Positions 6,301-6,741 of a stretch of 6,741 nt of DNA are shown in pieces (within the stretch, counting starts at the first letter, position 1; each line of letters begins with the position of its first letter). The stretch comes from Alphaproteobacteria bacterium (GTDB lineage Bacteria > Pseudomonadota > Alphaproteobacteria > Rhizobiales > Rhizobiaceae), in assembly GCA_030428345.1 (NCBI GenBank), contig JAUIBM010000164.1, positions 1 to 6,741 of the forward strand, read 5' to 3'. Below the pieces are notes generated by a model that did not search any database, was not told where the DNA came from, and saw only the letters and a list, made by a program, of their open reading frames with translations. A program made the position numbers and the translations under genes.

Positions 6301-6529
6301 CGACGAATTCGGTCGTGACGGTGATGATCGGGCTGTCGACCTCGGGAAGTTCGCGGATCTCGACGCCGAAGAATGCCGCCAGTCCGGCGACCACGATCAA
6401 GAGGTTGAGCACCATGGCGAGCACGGGGCGGCGAACGAAGATCGCCGTGAAGTCGGAGACTCCCTTGTCGGCCGCCTGCTTTTCCTCGTCCTGGGTCTGG
6501 TCGTCCCTTGTCCGGTCGTCCTGGCTCAT
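3380..6529 (-). CDS. RND multidrug efflux permease (HAE-1/AcrB-type)
   Basis: A complete 1049-residue inner-membrane, proton-driven efflux pump subunit, the normal size for the HAE-1 family (E. coli AcrB is also 1049). Order: a hydrophilic acidic N-terminus (1-24), TM1 (about 34-54), the first periplasmic porter/docking loop (55-350), TM2-TM6 (about 352-508), TM7 (about 545-562), the second periplasmic loop (563-870) and TM8-TM12 (about 872-1028). The proton-relay aspartates D420 and D421 lie in TM4 within GIVVDDAIVVLEN, and K938 in TM10 within GIMAKNGILIVEF, matching AcrB D407/D408/K940, so the pump should be active. The ATG at 6529 is the only plausible start; the stop codon of the adaptor gene lies six bases before it, implying translational coupling. 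The substrate is unknown; multidrug, solvent or plant-phenolic export would fit the family. The N-terminal tail is about 23 residues longer than in AcrB. Confidence 0.97.
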   Translation of the reverse strand: MSQDDRTRDDQTQDEEKQAADKGVSDFTAIFVRRPVLAMVLNLLIVVAGLAAFFGVEIRELPEVDSPIITVTTEFVGAAPETVDRELTSPIEGAAARVPGVRSISSSSSFGRSRVTVEFNESTNLDVAASDLRDALGRVSRDLPDDAEDPRIVKADDNAQAVMRLAVTSDTMSVEDMTILVEDEVVDRLAAVPGVADVQVYGDRDKVFRIDVDQAKLASRGLTIANLGTALGNAAFDTPAGSLTSSSQDIVVRANATIDTAAEFESTIIRDRTRIGDVAMVTLGPDPGTSALRANGKTGVGMGIVRQAGSNTIEISKGVNEAVEEIRKILPPGVNIKVTGDEATFVSAAIEEVVRSLVLATLIVIAVIYLFLFNVRATLIPAITLPVALIGALAGIWIAGFSVNILTLLALVLATGIVVDDAIVVLENIVSHRNRGMGARAAAVIGTREVFFAVVTTTATLAAVFVPISFLPGKAGGLFREFGFVLAISVMLSSVIALSLCPMLASRLLGGKPRADSGNGPGARLGGWIVAVYSRILRACLNAPAVVLTVAVLFAALSVLLYANIRQELTPAEDRAVVLLSISAPQGVSLDFTASQLRRIESLIEPLRASGEVQNVFAIAGRGGQANSAFMVLTLAPWGERKLSQQQIVDQVNAQTARVPGVRSFVIQPNSLGIRNAGSGLQVAILGDDYDALAKAADALVADMEKDPRFGRVRLSYETTQPQLSIEIDRERASDLGIDINGLATAVQAMLDGRAIGSVFIQDRSVDVKLVSTSNPINDPTDLENVFLKTGDGRIVPMSAISTIEEKAVAPSLGREQKLRAVSVTASLTPAFALQEAMDTAYTLAAPHLPAGARVIPLAEAATLTETSGSMGRIFAFAIIVVLLVLAAQFESFVSALIIMFTVPLGISCAIFALWMTGTSLNLYSQIGLVLLVGIMAKNGILIVEFANQMRDRGASVREAIEQASVRRLRPVMMTMISTVLGGLPLVLAVGAGAEARISLGWVIVGGLGLATFATLFLTPVAYLLFAGLSKPRAHEEERLRRELEHAAG

Positions 6530-6535
6530 CGGCGA

Positions 6536-6741
6536 TCAGCTTCCATTGACGCGGGCGGCCGGCTGGCTCGGCCGCTCCTGGCCCGCGACCCGCAGCGCCG
6601 CGCCCTGGCGCAGGGACTGGACGCCCTCGGTCACCACTTCCTCGCCCGCGGCCAGTTGGCCGTCGACGAGCACGGAATCGGAATTGCGCTGGACAATGCG
6701 GACCGGCACGCGCAACGCCTTGCCCTCCTGCGCCTTCCAGA
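6536..6741 (-). CDS. RND efflux membrane-fusion (adaptor) subunit, C-terminal fragment
   Basis: Only the last 67 codons lie in the window; the 5' part runs off the right edge. The translated tail contains VPVRIVQRNSDSVLVDGQ followed by LAAGEEVVTEGVQSLRQGAALRV and a short polar end, RPSQPAARVNGS. A G(E/D)xVVxEGVQxLRxGxxV pattern is the end of the membrane-proximal domain of AcrA/MexA-type periplasmic adaptor proteins, which connect the permease to an outer-membrane channel. The stop (TGA, 6538-6536) is six bases before the permease start, the usual adaptor-permease operon order. The lipoprotein or signal sequence and hairpin domain cannot be checked here. Confidence 0.88.
   Translation of the reverse strand, partial: WKAQEGKALRVPVRIVQRNSDSVLVDGQLAAGEEVVTEGVQSLRQGAALRVAGQERPSQPAARVNGS

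Overview
The window looks like chromosomal DNA from a GC-rich alphaproteobacterium, most likely of the order Hyphomicrobiales (Mesorhizobium/Phyllobacteriaceae or a close relative). The evidence is high-GC, third-position-biased coding sequence, all four genes on the minus strand, and a gene-free stretch full of palindromic intergenic repeats of the kind common in rhizobial genomes. The genus is an inference from repeat style, not proven here.

Reading with transcription (high to low coordinates): the window opens inside the 3' end of a periplasmic membrane-fusion (adaptor) subunit (6741-6536). Six bases later comes a complete HAE-1/AcrB-type RND efflux permease (6529-3380). These two form a tripartite efflux operon; no outer-membrane channel or regulator gene is visible. 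After a 132-base gap that probably holds a new promoter, a two-gene metabolic cassette follows: an AP-endonuclease-2-fold sugar isomerase/epimerase-like protein (3247-2501, TTG start), then, 11 bases on, a Gfo/Idh/MocA NAD(P)-dependent oxidoreductase (2489-1341). The ribosome binding site of the second overlaps the stop codon of the first. This pairing is typical of sugar, inositol or keto-sugar catabolism; the substrate cannot be read from the sequence.

Positions 1-1340 contain no convincing gene. They hold a mosaic of inverted repeats: a bipartite hairpin element (203-249), an inverted pair of related hairpins (300-342 and 362-398), a head-to-head pair of C-tract/G-tract elements (459-538 and 566-613), a structured block of unknown nature (about 655-901), a set of competing hairpins (902-962), a long stem (968-1038) and a large two-arm palindrome (1102-1220). 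In two of these families, related copies differ by paired changes that keep the hairpin intact. That is the most interesting signal in the window. I see no CRISPR array, tRNA, rRNA, transposase or defence system, and no clearly new protein system.
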